From Deltaproteobacteria bacterium (lineage in GTDB: Bacteria > Desulfobacterota > DSM-4660 > Desulfatiglandales > HGW-15): DNA of 38,906 bases. The notes under the pieces are model-generated. The model was given only the letters and a program-made list of their open reading frames with translations, was not told the DNA's origin and did not search any database. Positions 18,022 to 25,961 of the stretch are shown here, in pieces. Each line of letters begins with the position of its first letter. Position 1 is the stretch's first letter. Position numbers and translations under genes: made by a program. The DNA lies in NCBI GenBank assembly GCA_019308745.1, contig JAFDHO010000024.1, positions 1 to 38,906 on the forward strand. Direction: 5' to 3'.

Positions 18022-18280
18022 AAACCTTTGGAAAACGCACCCTTATGACCGGCAACATTGTTGCCTCGCTCAAAAGAAGTGACGGGAGACAAGTGACGGG
18101 TAACGAGTCACCAATAACTGATAACGGACAACAAACGACAAATGACTTATCAACCTTGAACCTGCCCCCCTATGGGGCGAACCGACCGTGTCGGTGGAAG
18201 ACCGGCAACACGGTTGCCTCAGTCCAAAATTGATCAGTAACCCGGTTGCTTCACGCCAAACCCCAGTTTCTCGAAGGTCT
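18022..18280. repeat. TIR hairpin element, copy E (composite)
   Basis: Left end AAACCTTTGGAAAAC, right end TTTCTCGAAGGTCT, about 259 bp, so longer than its relatives. It has the family core twice: GACCGGCAACATTGTTGCCTCG (left half) and GACCGGCAACACGGTTGCCTC (about 18186-18206), plus a third partial CCCGGTTGCTTCACG. Between the cores are a direct repeat AAGTGACGGG (18077-18086, 18091-18100) and hairpins CCCC/GGGG and ACCGAC/GTCGGT. It fills nearly all of the 304-nt gap between two - strand genes. I see no coding sequence here. Confidence 0.65.
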
Positions 18281-18292
18281 TGCAAGGACCTC

Positions 18293-18949
18293 CTATTGTG
18301 AACTAGGGGAACTGGACTCCAGCTCGCCTATGTATATCACGTCGGAAAGGGGGAGGCCCTCGTGAACAGGCACAATGCCTTTGACGGCAAAGGAGAACTG
18401 CTTCAAGAGAGTTATCATGCGTTTGGATGAGCGGTAATGCAACGTGCTTCGAGGATTGAGGCACCTGTCAACGAGATACGTGAAAAAGAACTTCCAAAAT
18501 GGCCTCCTGTCCACATCGAGTATTACCAAGAGGCCTCCTGGCCGCAGGCACGAACTGATCTTTCTGAGAATGATTCGTGAATCCTGATCGCTCAGGTGGT
18601 GCATAACATCCGTCATTACCACGGCGTCGAAGGTCTCCACCATCAGGTCGTTTACATCTCCCAGATAGAAGTCTATGTTGTCCCGGTCGATTGCGCTTCG
18701 TTTTGCTACCGCGATCCTGTTGCGGTTGAGGTCGACTCCCTGCACATGCCTGGACGGCGCCCTGAGCGAAATGAGATTTGACAGCATGCCATAGCCACAA
18801 CCGAAATCGAGGACTTTACCCCCGGGAGGCAACAGGGCTTCTATGGACATGAACGGGCAGAGACGCCACCTTGCGCGCAGATAAAAGGACTCCCAAGGGG
18901 AGAGGGGTTGGTACAATCTAAGGATCTCAGGCGGTATCTTCGGGAGCAC
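18293..18949 (-). CDS. Class I SAM-dependent methyltransferase of the amino-sugar operon
   Basis: 218 residues, starting GTG 18949 with GCGAGG upstream and only 2 nt after the aminotransferase stop. It carries motif I VLDFGCGYGML (about 46-56), GVDLNRNRIAVAKR, YLGDVNDL and FDAVVMTDVMHHL, then LRPGGLLVILDVD. It is a different subfamily from the other two methyltransferases. As the last gene of the epimerase - DegT aminotransferase - methyltransferase operon it may N-, O- or C-methylate the amino sugar that the operon makes, or a later intermediate. This role is inferred from position only. Confidence 0.85.
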   Translation of the reverse strand: MLPKIPPEILRLYQPLSPWESFYLRARWRLCPFMSIEALLPPGGKVLDFGCGYGMLSNLISLRAPSRHVQGVDLNRNRIAVAKRSAIDRDNIDFYLGDVNDLMVETFDAVVMTDVMHHLSDQDSRIILRKISSCLRPGGLLVILDVDRRPFWKFFFTYLVDRCLNPRSTLHYRSSKRMITLLKQFSFAVKGIVPVHEGLPLSDVIYIGELESSSPSSQ

Positions 18950-18951
18950 TT

Positions 18952-20064
18952 CTACCTCGCCGATCTGTGAAAGAAATCGTAGATTCTATTACTGACCTCC
19001 TCCACCTGCTCCATTTTCAGCTCAGGGTACATGGGCAAGGAAACAATTCTTCTCGCCGTCTGCTCCGTGACGGGCAGACTGACGGGAGGAGTCCTGGCAT
19101 AGCCTCGTTGCAAGTGTACGGGCACGGGATAGTGAATGGCACACTGGACTTGATTCTCGTATAGAAAGGACAGTAACTCGTCACGGATGGGTTCCTCCTG
19201 GCACCCTATTACGTACTGGTGATACACATGGGTAACCCCGAGGACCTCCCTGGGGAGGTCCAGGGGTAAGCCATCGAGTAACCCGTTATAGGCCTGGGCG
19301 AGCCTCGCGCGTCTTTCGTTGCTCTTGTCAAGGTATTTCAATTTGACTCGGAGTATAGCGGCTTGGAGTTCATCGAGTCTCGAGTTGAAGCCTTGTGTGA
19401 TGCTGATCCTGTTCTCGTCCCACCCGTATTGTCGGAGGCCCAGGAGTCTATCGTACAGGATGCGATCCCTTGTGACCACCGCCCCTCCGTCCCCAAGGCA
19501 ACCCATGTTTTTCGTGGGATAAAAGCTGAATGCCGCCGCGTGGCCAAAAGTCCCTGCTTTCCTCCCCTGGTAAGTGGCCCCGTGTGCCTGCGCACAATCC
19601 TCAATGAGATAAACTCCATGCCTCTCAGCTAAAGTAATGAGCGGTTCCATGTCGGCTGGTTGCCCGTAGAGATGGACGGGGACAATGGCCTTTGTTCGGC
19701 TGGTCAAGGCCCTGCTCACTTGTCCGCAATCGATCGTATAGGTCTTGGCATCAATGTCCACCATTACCGGGGTTGCACCGCACATTTGTATGGAAGCTAC
19801 CGTCGCAACGGCCGTGTGGGATACGGTAATGACTTCGTTTCCAGGGCCTACTCCGCAGGCCTTCAGGGCGAGAAAGAGGGCCTCGGTTCCATTGGCCACC
19901 CCGACACAGTAGCCGCCACCAAGGTATTCGGCGAATTCCCTCTCAAAGGCCTCGGTTTCTTGCCCGAGAATATAATGCCCGCTTGAGAGCACCCTTGTAA
20001 CAGCGCCGTCTATCCTTGGCTTGAGGTGGAGGTAGTTGGCTAATGGGTCGTTCTGCTTAATCAT
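18952..20064 (-). CDS. DegT/DnrJ/EryC1/StrS-family PLP-dependent sugar aminotransferase
   Basis: 370 residues, the usual family length. GVANGTEALFLALKA binds the cofactor phosphate, IEDCAQAHGA supplies Asp156 (pyridine nitrogen partner), and SFYPTKNMGCLGDGG supplies Lys185 for the Schiff base. The C-terminal HLQRGY and CAIHYPVPVHLQ segments are typical. These enzymes transfer an amino group from glutamate or glutamine to a keto position of a nucleotide-activated sugar. It overlaps the preceding epimerase gene by 4 nt (ATGA), so the two should be translationally coupled and used in one pathway to a 3- or 4-amino sugar. The QxxP-type N-terminus and LGQETEAFE resemble 3-amino (FdtB/QdtB-like) enzymes, but I would not fix regiochemistry. 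Confidence 0.95.
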   Translation of the reverse strand: MIKQNDPLANYLHLKPRIDGAVTRVLSSGHYILGQETEAFEREFAEYLGGGYCVGVANGTEALFLALKACGVGPGNEVITVSHTAVATVASIQMCGATPVMVDIDAKTYTIDCGQVSRALTSRTKAIVPVHLYGQPADMEPLITLAERHGVYLIEDCAQAHGATYQGRKAGTFGHAAAFSFYPTKNMGCLGDGGAVVTRDRILYDRLLGLRQYGWDENRISITQGFNSRLDELQAAILRVKLKYLDKSNERRARLAQAYNGLLDGLPLDLPREVLGVTHVYHQYVIGCQEEPIRDELLSFLYENQVQCAIHYPVPVHLQRGYARTPPVSLPVTEQTARRIVSLPMYPELKMEQVEEVSNRIYDFFHRSAR

Positions 20065-21050
20065 ACGTAGTAGGGAAAGTTTTCACTGAAATATTTGAGG
20101 GTCTTTTCGATGCCTTCCTCAAGGGAAACTTTCGGTTCCCAGTTGAGGGTATCCTTGATCTTTCCGAAGTCACTGTAGTAGTCGCCAATATCGATCACTT
20201 TTCGCTCCTCAGGGAAAGGAATTATCCTGCACTCTCCTCTCCCGTATATCCTGATCATAAGTTCGGCCAGATCCTTGAGGTTGATGTGTTCATAACTCCC
20301 CAGGTTGTAGATCTCTCCCGCAGTGTCGTCCGAAAGGGCGCACATGAGCATCGCCTCTACCACGTCGTCAACATAGTTGAAATCTCTCAACTGCAATCCA
20401 TCTCCCCAGACCTCTATGGGTTCCTCTTTTATGAGATTTCTGATCCAGACTCCCAGGAAAGTCTGTCTTGCATCCTTGATGCGCATCCTGGGGCCATAAG
20501 TGTTTGTCAGACGCAAGGCGCAGCTCCTGATGCCATAAACATTGCTATAAAGTATATGATACCACTCACCTGCCATCTTGTTGATGCCGTTTACGTCCGT
20601 AGGGTGGAGTAAATGGCTTTCATCAACAGGCAAGAAATCGGGTTTTCCATATATTTGCCTGGTGCTTGCGTAGACGATCCTTATCCTGGGGTTGTTCTTG
20701 CGACAGGCCTCAAGGATGAAAAGCTGCGCCCTGCAGTTGATTTCCAAGTCTGTGTAGGGATCGTTCATGGAGTCAATATGGCTCGTCTGGCCTGCGAGGT
20801 TGAAGAGAAAGTCCTGATCCTTGACAAGGTAAGACATGCTGAACTCGTCCCTTATGTCGGCTATATTGACCCTGATCTTCTCCTCATACCCCTTGATGTT
20901 GTAAAGATTCCCGCCATATTCGGGGATGAGACTATCTACGATGGTGACCTTGGCTCCAAGTTCTACGAGCCTTCGAGCAAGATTGCTCCCCAAGAAGCCC
21001 AACCCGCCTGTTATCAAGACCTTCTTATCTTTGAATTTCTTGTAATCCAT
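20061..21050 (-). CDS. NAD-dependent nucleotide-sugar epimerase/dehydratase (extended SDR)
   Basis: About 329 residues. TGGLGFLG (14-21) binds NAD(P), DIRDEF follows at the adenine-binding position, and YASTRQIYG (from 127) carries the catalytic Ser/Thr region. The usual YxxxK is replaced by NGINK (Asn154, Lys158), so the canonical Tyr is absent, while LRLTNTYGPRM and RDFNYVDDVVEAML are normal. I place the start at ATG 21050 rather than TTG 21065, because GGGAGG sits 7 nt before the ATG. First gene of the aminotransferase operon (ATGA overlap). Its product is probably the keto or epimerised sugar used by the aminotransferase; exact activity not assignable. Confidence 0.92.
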   Translation of the reverse strand: MDYKKFKDKKVLITGGLGFLGSNLARRLVELGAKVTIVDSLIPEYGGNLYNIKGYEEKIRVNIADIRDEFSMSYLVKDQDFLFNLAGQTSHIDSMNDPYTDLEINCRAQLFILEACRKNNPRIRIVYASTRQIYGKPDFLPVDESHLLHPTDVNGINKMAGEWYHILYSNVYGIRSCALRLTNTYGPRMRIKDARQTFLGVWIRNLIKEEPIEVWGDGLQLRDFNYVDDVVEAMLMCALSDDTAGEIYNLGSYEHINLKDLAELMIRIYGRGECRIIPFPEERKVIDIGDYYSDFGKIKDTLNWEPKVSLEEGIEKTLKYFSENFPYYV

Positions 21051-21117
21051 GACAAAACCTCCCAACCGCTCTTATTTTATGGCTTCTCACAAGAATCTGT
21101 GGGCAAAAAGGCAATCT

Positions 21118-21320
21118 GAGACCTTTTCAAAACCCATTTTATGCACGGAAACATGGTTGCCCGGCTCCAAAACATAATGAAAAAGCTGAGGTCATGCAGA
21201 AGCATGCCCCTCCAGCCCTGATTCAGAGCTCTTGGAGGGACGAGTTCCACCCGGTCCGTTTCAACTTGCAGGTTTCTGCAAAGCTCTGTCACAATGGTGG
21301 GAAAATTCTTCGAAGGCCTC
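21118..21320. repeat. TIR hairpin element, copy B
   Basis: Left end GAGACCTTTTCAAAAC, right end TTCTTCGAAGGCCTC, a degenerate inverted pair. The interior holds the core ACATGGTTGCCCGGCTCC, GGTCATGCAGAAGCATGCC, a stem CCCTCCA/TGGAGGG (21208-21214, 21233-21239) and a GGACGAGTTCCACCCGGTCC hairpin. It lies between divergent genes, upstream of the + strand promoter at 21345. Confidence 0.7.
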
Positions 21321-21344
21321 ACCGCCCCAGTGTTCTCCTTCTCC

Positions 21345-21373
21345 TTGATTAAACGGTTTAAAAGGAATAGAAT
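21345..21373 (+). promoter_or_regulatory. Sigma70-type promoter for the small membrane protein gene
   Basis: TTGATT (21345-21350) and TAGAAT (21368-21373) are separated by exactly 17 nt in a locally AT-rich stretch just after repeat element B. This predicts a transcript start near 21380 and a leader of about 30 nt. AAGGAG (21393-21398) then lies 11 nt before the TTG start at 21410. Matches to consensus are 4/6 and 5/6. Confidence 0.6.
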
Positions 21374-21409
21374 AATAGAGTCTTTCAAAGGGAAGGAGAA
21401 CAGGATACT

Positions 21410-22090
21410 TTGACCGCAGAAGGTTCCAGTGCTTTGGTGAAAAGGAGTCTTGCAAGGAAGGCCCTGCTTGTTATCGGGCTCGTGGTGATGATGTTTCTGA
21501 TGTTGTGGGCCCGTGCATTCTATGGCTCCATGGAAACCTATAAACGAGGTGAGGCCTTCCTCAGGCAAGGAAATCACATAAGGGCCATCACCTACTTTGA
21601 CCGTTCCCTTCATTGGTACACGCCCCTCAATCCCTATGTCCGGAAATCCGCTGAAAGGCTCTGGGAGATAGGGAATAAGGCCGAGGAAACCGGAGATACC
21701 AAGCTCGCATTGATCGCCTACCGGAGCATAAGAAGCGGGTTCTACGCTGCCAGCCATTTCATAACCCCTTACAAGGACTGGATTGAGAGGGCGGAGGCCA
21801 AGATAGAGGATCTGGCCTCAACGGACCGGGAGCAAAAGGGCGTTCCGAAGGATGTCCTGGACCTCGCAGATAGGATCCGAGAGGACCAAAGGGCAGACAG
21901 TCCGGATGTTTTCTGGACAGTCATCCTGGAGATCGGCTTGCTTGGTTGGATAGGGACGATCATAGCATTTATCCTGGTTCCTCTGAAGAGGGAAGGTGCC
22001 TCCGGCTTCTTTCGCGTCTCCACCCTGAAGTGGTTTTCCGTCGCCGGGGTTTTCTTTGCCATGTGGATCATCGGGATGATGCGCGCCTAG
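21410..22090 (+). CDS. Hypothetical membrane protein with TPR-like central region
   Basis: 226 residues, family not recognised. A short basic N-terminus and one helix (about 18-38) are followed by an extracytoplasmic TPR-like part (YKRGEAFLRQGNHIRAITYFDRSL and later EETGDTKLALIAYRSIRSG), an acidic linker, and two C-terminal helices (about 168-190 and 203-222). The start is TTG with AAGGAG upstream. It is a single-gene unit flanked on both sides by repeat elements B and C, divergent from the epimerase operon and convergent with the TMTC-like gene. The TPR-like helices and membrane anchoring could suit a scaffold or accessory for the membrane transferases; this is speculation from context. Confidence 0.75.
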   Translation: MTAEGSSALVKRSLARKALLVIGLVVMMFLMLWARAFYGSMETYKRGEAFLRQGNHIRAITYFDRSLHWYTPLNPYVRKSAERLWEIGNKAEETGDTKLALIAYRSIRSGFYAASHFITPYKDWIERAEAKIEDLASTDREQKGVPKDVLDLADRIREDQRADSPDVFWTVILEIGLLGWIGTIIAFILVPLKREGASGFFRVSTLKWFSVAGVFFAMWIIGMMRA

Positions 22091-22197
22091 GCGCGATGGC
22101 ACAGAGAAATCGGCGTCTTTAGCTCTAACCTAATGCTGGAGACCCTTACATGGGGTCCAACAATTGTCAATCCACAAGCTGATAACCATAACCGTCT

Positions 22198-22388
22198 GCG
22201 ACCTTTGCAAAAACCATTTTGTGGACGGCAACATGGTTGCCTCGCTTCGAAAAACAATGAAAAGGCTGTGAGGTCTTGCATTGGAGGGACAAGCTCACGC
22301 TTGTCCGCGCCCCTCCAATTCCTGGAGGGACGGGTTCCACCCCGTCCGTTTCAGCCCGACAATTGTGGGAAAGGTTTTCAAAGGTCTC
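22198..22388. repeat. TIR hairpin element, copy C
   Basis: Ends GACCTTTGCAAAA and TTTTCAAAGGTC are near-perfect inverted repeats. The interior holds the GGCAAC-ATG-GTTGCC stem-loop (22227-22241), a long stem ATTGGAGGG/CCCTCCAAT (22280-22288, 22311-22319) enclosing GGACAAGC/GCTTGTCC (22287-22294, 22299-22306), then GGACGGG/CCCGTCC (22328-22334, 22341-22347). It lies between convergent genes; the remaining gap (22091-22197) shows only a small GACCC/GGGTC hairpin at 22141-22157. Confidence 0.8.
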
Positions 22389-22432
22389 ACCCTGTTGCCC
22401 TTCCCAAAATAGGTTTTCTTTTTACCCTGCGA

Positions 22433-24310
22433 CTATTTGTTGATGGTCTTGCCTGGTGTCCTGATCCTTTCCAGCAGGACATTGAGGTTATGCCGCGCTT
22501 GTGGATAGTTGGGCTGGAGACGCAGTGCTTCTCTAAGATGTGAAATGGCCTCCCGGATCTTCCCCTGTTGGGCGAGGGCGACACCGAGGTCGTTATGCAC
22601 CTTGGCATCGCCGGGGCGAAGCAGCAGTGCCTCCTGGTAGTGAAAAAAGGCCTGTTCGAAATCCTTTTGTCCTGCAAAGATGAGGCCCAGGTTGTGATGG
22701 GCTTCTGGCAGGGGTTTTATTTCAAGGGCCCTCCGGAACAGGGAAATGGCTTCCTTCGCCTTGCCACGCCGGGACAGCACATAGCCCATGTTGGTGTAGG
22801 CCTCTGCGTAATTGGGCGCAATGTTCAGGGCCTTTCCGAGGATCTTTGCCGCCCGGGTGTAATCCCCCCTTCGTGCCAAAACAGTCCCCAGGTTGTTGAG
22901 AAACAGGGGGTTATCAGGCATGATCCTGACTGCCTTTTCGAGATTAAGCGAGGCCTTTTCAAGGTCACCCTGTGAGGCGTAAAAGGAACCGAGATTGTTG
23001 TATGCTAGGTGGTTACCCCTGGTGACTCTCAAGGCATGGAGAAACAAGTTCTCACTGTTTTGCCAGTATGAGGTCTGGGATGCCGTGGTGAGCATGAGGG
23101 CGAAGGAAACACAGGCCAGGGCGGCAGGGCCTAGGACATTGAAAAGAGGGAGCCGCCCCAATAGGCTATGAAACCCCCAGACAAGTATGATGAGTAGCCC
23201 GATGATAGGAATGTACACGAAGCGGTCCGCCATTTCGGGCCATAAACCCACCTGCACCAGCCCTATCGCTGGGAGAAGGGTCACGATATACCAAAACCAT
23301 CCAAGGGTGAAATAGGGATGTCTCCTCGCCTTCGCTAGAGCTACAGTCGTTATCGCAGCCAGCAAAGCGCAGGCGGTTGCCGCCTTCCAAAGGGGTATCA
23401 CCTGTTCGTAGGGATAGAAGACAGCAAGGTCTACGGGCCAGAACATCTTCTTGATATACATAACATAAGAAACCAGAGCATTTTCCACACGGAGTAGCCA
23501 AGGTGCCGTTTCCACAGTGACCATGAGGCTTCGCCTGGCAGCAGAGAAGGACGATAGGGAGATGGCTATCCCGGACAAGGCCAGGAACGGGACCTTTTCC
23601 TTGAGGAGCACCAGGAGAGACGGGCTCTTTGATTCCGAAATGGCGGGTGCTGCCTGAGGCATGGCTGTTTCGCCTCGTCCGACAAGGAGCGTGCCAAGGG
23701 GCCAGTAGTCCAGCAACAGCAACACCATTGGCAATGTTGCAGCAGTGGGTTTGGCCATAAGACCCAGAGCAAAAAAGAGGAGCGTTAGCACATATCTCGA
23801 CACCAGGGGCCTTTCGGCATACCGGATGTAACTGAGTATCGTGATCATCCAGAAGAGGGCGCTTAAGAGGTTCTTCCGTTCTGCCACCCATGCCACGGAT
23901 TCAACGTTCAGGGGATGCAATCCGAACAGCAAGGCTACAGCCGCGCTGCGCCATGGGGCCCCTGTCATTCTCTTCAAGATAGCAAAGAGCAGGAGACTGT
24001 TGATTATGTGCAGGATCAGATTGTGCAAGTGGTGACCCCCCGGCTCCAGGCCGAAGAGTTCCATGTCAAACATATGGGACAGCCATGTCAGGGGATGCCA
24101 ATAGTCAGTGTCGTTAAAAGAGAAGGCCCAGGAGATTCCTCTCAGAGTGATTCCCTCACGGACCGCAGGATTTTCTGTGATGTAATGGTTGTCATCCAGA
24201 TTGACAAAATCATGGCCTCCTAACCTCCAATAGGGGAGGGCCACGAGGACTGCCAATAGGAGGTACAAGATAAGATTCCTGGGGGAAATGCTATTGAATA
24301 CCCTGTCCAT
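22433..24310 (-). CDS. TMTC-like GT-C membrane protein with TPR domain
   Basis: 625 residues. The first outer loop has FVNLDDNHYITENP (the Asp-Asp typical of this GT-C class), then YWHPLTWLSHMFD, HLHNLILHIINSLLLF and LFGLHPLNVESVAWVAERKNL, hallmarks of bacterial relatives of animal TMTC1-4 O-mannosyltransferases. About nine to ten membrane helices extend to residue 400. About five TPRs follow (420-615), for example NLGSFYASQGDLEKASLNLE. A polyprenyl-P-sugar-dependent protein glycosyltransferase is the family-based inference; no bacterial substrate is known to me for this type. ATG 24310 has AAAGGG 5 nt upstream. It is the last gene of the long - strand run and is separated from the GT4 gene by repeat element D. 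Confidence 0.88.
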   Translation of the reverse strand: MDRVFNSISPRNLILYLLLAVLVALPYWRLGGHDFVNLDDNHYITENPAVREGITLRGISWAFSFNDTDYWHPLTWLSHMFDMELFGLEPGGHHLHNLILHIINSLLLFAILKRMTGAPWRSAAVALLFGLHPLNVESVAWVAERKNLLSALFWMITILSYIRYAERPLVSRYVLTLLFFALGLMAKPTAATLPMVLLLLDYWPLGTLLVGRGETAMPQAAPAISESKSPSLLVLLKEKVPFLALSGIAISLSSFSAARRSLMVTVETAPWLLRVENALVSYVMYIKKMFWPVDLAVFYPYEQVIPLWKAATACALLAAITTVALAKARRHPYFTLGWFWYIVTLLPAIGLVQVGLWPEMADRFVYIPIIGLLIILVWGFHSLLGRLPLFNVLGPAALACVSFALMLTTASQTSYWQNSENLFLHALRVTRGNHLAYNNLGSFYASQGDLEKASLNLEKAVRIMPDNPLFLNNLGTVLARRGDYTRAAKILGKALNIAPNYAEAYTNMGYVLSRRGKAKEAISLFRRALEIKPLPEAHHNLGLIFAGQKDFEQAFFHYQEALLLRPGDAKVHNDLGVALAQQGKIREAISHLREALRLQPNYPQARHNLNVLLERIRTPGKTINK

Positions 24311-24323
24311 TACACCCTTTGGG

Positions 24324-24461
24324 AGACCTTTGAAAAGCCCGCTTTAAGACCGGCAACACGGTTGCCTCGGTCCAAAAGATAATGAAAGTGGGGAGAATTT
24401 GCGCGGTTTTTATCGGGTAGCAGCAGGCGCTGACAATTGCGGGAAACATTTTCAAAGGTCT
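24324..24461. repeat. TIR hairpin element, copy D (shortest, perfect TIRs)
   Basis: AGACCTTTGAAAA (24324-24336) and TTTTCAAAGGTCT (24449-24461) are exact 13-bp inverted repeats bounding 138 bp. The core ACCGGCAACACGGTTGCCTCGG is present, while the second hairpin block seen in copies A-C is missing. The element ends 14 nt upstream of the TMTC-like gene start, so it forms most of that gene's leader. Confidence 0.85.
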
Positions 24462-24554
24462 GTCCTAGATAAGGAAATAGATGTAAGATCCTCTTCTCTA
24501 CGGAGGAGGCCTATTGAAACTCCTCTTTTGAACCTGTATTCTGAAGCGAGGATC

Positions 24555-25766
24555 CTAAGTGTGTGTGCGCATGAGCGTCCTCTGATAGAGTTTCAGAAAC
24601 CTATCTGCTATGCTATCCCATGAGAAATTCTCGGTGATATAACGTGAGGCCCTGGAAGATAGTTCTTCAGCGAGCTTCTTGTCGGCCATAACCGTCATGA
24701 TTTTGTCAGCCAGATCCTCCGGGTCCCGGGGCTTAGCCAACAACCCTGTGTTGCCATTCTTTATTATGTCCGGGATGCCGCCCACGTCGCTCCCAATAAC
24801 CGGTGTCCCGCAGGCCATGGCCTCGAGGAGAACCAGCCCCAATCCTTCGGTTTCTCCTTTCTCGTTAACGATCGAGGGAAGGACAAAGGCCTGGGCACTT
24901 GAATAGTACTCCGGAAGGAGGTCTTGCGGTATCTCGCCCATAAATTTCACGGACTCTTCTATCCCTAGATCACGGCACAGGCCCATGAGTTCAGCCCTTT
25001 GGGGTCCGTCCCCGATAAGCAGCAAGCGGGTTTCCGGGAAGCGCCTTTGGACCAGGGGGAGGGCCTTGATCAGGGAATCAACTCCCTTCCAGTCGATCAA
25101 CCTGCCCACGTAGAGGAGGGTCTTCTCACGCTTGGGACCGGGGATATTTCTACTGTCAAGGGGAGTGAACACCTCGGGATCGAAACCCATTGGAATGATC
25201 TCGATGTCCTTGCGGCCGGATATCTCTCTGACCTTCCGGGCAGTGGCGGTGCTGTTGGCAGTGCAGGCATCTGAGTGGCGGATAACCATTGAATTCAGGA
25301 TCTTGAACAGGGGGTGTCTCAACCCATAGACATCGGACCCGTGAACGGTTGTCACACAGGGTATCCCGGAGAGTCTCCCACCGGCGATTCCCATCAATCC
25401 CTGGGGTAGAGACCAATGGGCGTGAATGAGGTCTGCTTGTTTTTCCCTCGCTATGAGAAAAGAGTACAGGGCTCCCATGACCAGAAAGAAGGGTAATTGG
25501 ACAGGCGCCAGCCCGTTCCTGTTGATATTCTTGAGTATCCCCGCCCCGTAACATAGGGTCTGGTGCCGCCGGGGAAAGAAATAGGGATACCTGTGTATGG
25601 ATATCCGACCCCATCTCTCACGGGTCCTGTAACCGTTGTCATGGGGGCATACTACCTCGATATCCACGTCCCTCCTGGAAAGCGCAGAACAAAGCTCATA
25701 AATAAAGATGCCCGCAGGATCTCCCTTAAACCTGGGAAAGGAACTGGTCAACATGCAGATCTTCAA
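24555..25766 (-). CDS. GT4 glycosyltransferase (GT-B fold)
   Basis: About 403 residues from TTG 25766. KICMLTSSFPRFKGDPAGIFI begins the N-terminal Rossmann domain, HAHWSLPQG and VTTVHGSDVYG follow, and the C-terminal domain has LLYVGRLIDWKGVD, KFMGEIPQ and GLGLVLLEAMACGTPVIGSDVGGIPDII, the donor-binding GT4 signature. It transfers a sugar from a nucleotide donor, presumably onto the growing lipid-linked repeat unit, at the cytoplasmic face. The open frame extends to an ATG at 25841, but those extra codons run into a REP-like hairpin and homology starts at the TTG, so I prefer the shorter form. It follows the GT2 gene at 25962 in the same direction. Confidence 0.9.
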   Translation of the reverse strand: MKICMLTSSFPRFKGDPAGIFIYELCSALSRRDVDIEVVCPHDNGYRTRERWGRISIHRYPYFFPRRHQTLCYGAGILKNINRNGLAPVQLPFFLVMGALYSFLIAREKQADLIHAHWSLPQGLMGIAGGRLSGIPCVTTVHGSDVYGLRHPLFKILNSMVIRHSDACTANSTATARKVREISGRKDIEIIPMGFDPEVFTPLDSRNIPGPKREKTLLYVGRLIDWKGVDSLIKALPLVQRRFPETRLLLIGDGPQRAELMGLCRDLGIEESVKFMGEIPQDLLPEYYSSAQAFVLPSIVNEKGETEGLGLVLLEAMACGTPVIGSDVGGIPDIIKNGNTGLLAKPRDPEDLADKIMTVMADKKLAEELSSRASRYITENFSWDSIADRFLKLYQRTLMRTHT

Positions 25767-25826
25767 GGTTTTCTCTTGAGGAGAGGTCTTATTATTGCTC
25801 TGCCGATCAAATGTCTCAATATCGTC

Positions 25827-25909
25827 ATTCCGGCCCCGCATCTTAAGTGCGGGATAAACTCCAGCCGGAATTCAGGAGTGTGGTGGGTGCCCCCGTATCA
25901 GGTACGGGG
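25827..25909. repeat. REP-like double hairpin
   Basis: ATTCCGGC (25827-25834) pairs perfectly with GCCGGAAT (25864-25871) around an inner stem CCCGCA/TGCGGG (25835-25840, 25848-25853). A second hairpin CCCCGTA/TACGGGG follows (25891-25897, 25903-25909). This resembles common dispersed REP-type intergenic elements. It lies between two - strand glycosyltransferase genes. Confidence 0.7.
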
Positions 25910-25961
25910 CAGGTTTATCAAGTTCAGCACGACGGGATTAGTCTGTTTGATACCAAGATTA

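Noticed and set aside
18045-18233. CRISPR-like or tandem repeat array
   Set aside because: The repeated pieces are irregular in spacing and are explained by duplicated cores and a 10-bp repeat within element E; there are no regular spacers and no cas genes.
21077-21757. 226-codon - strand frame covering element B and the start of the small membrane protein gene
   Set aside because: It runs through a repeat element and opposes a better-supported gene with promoter and ribosome-binding site.
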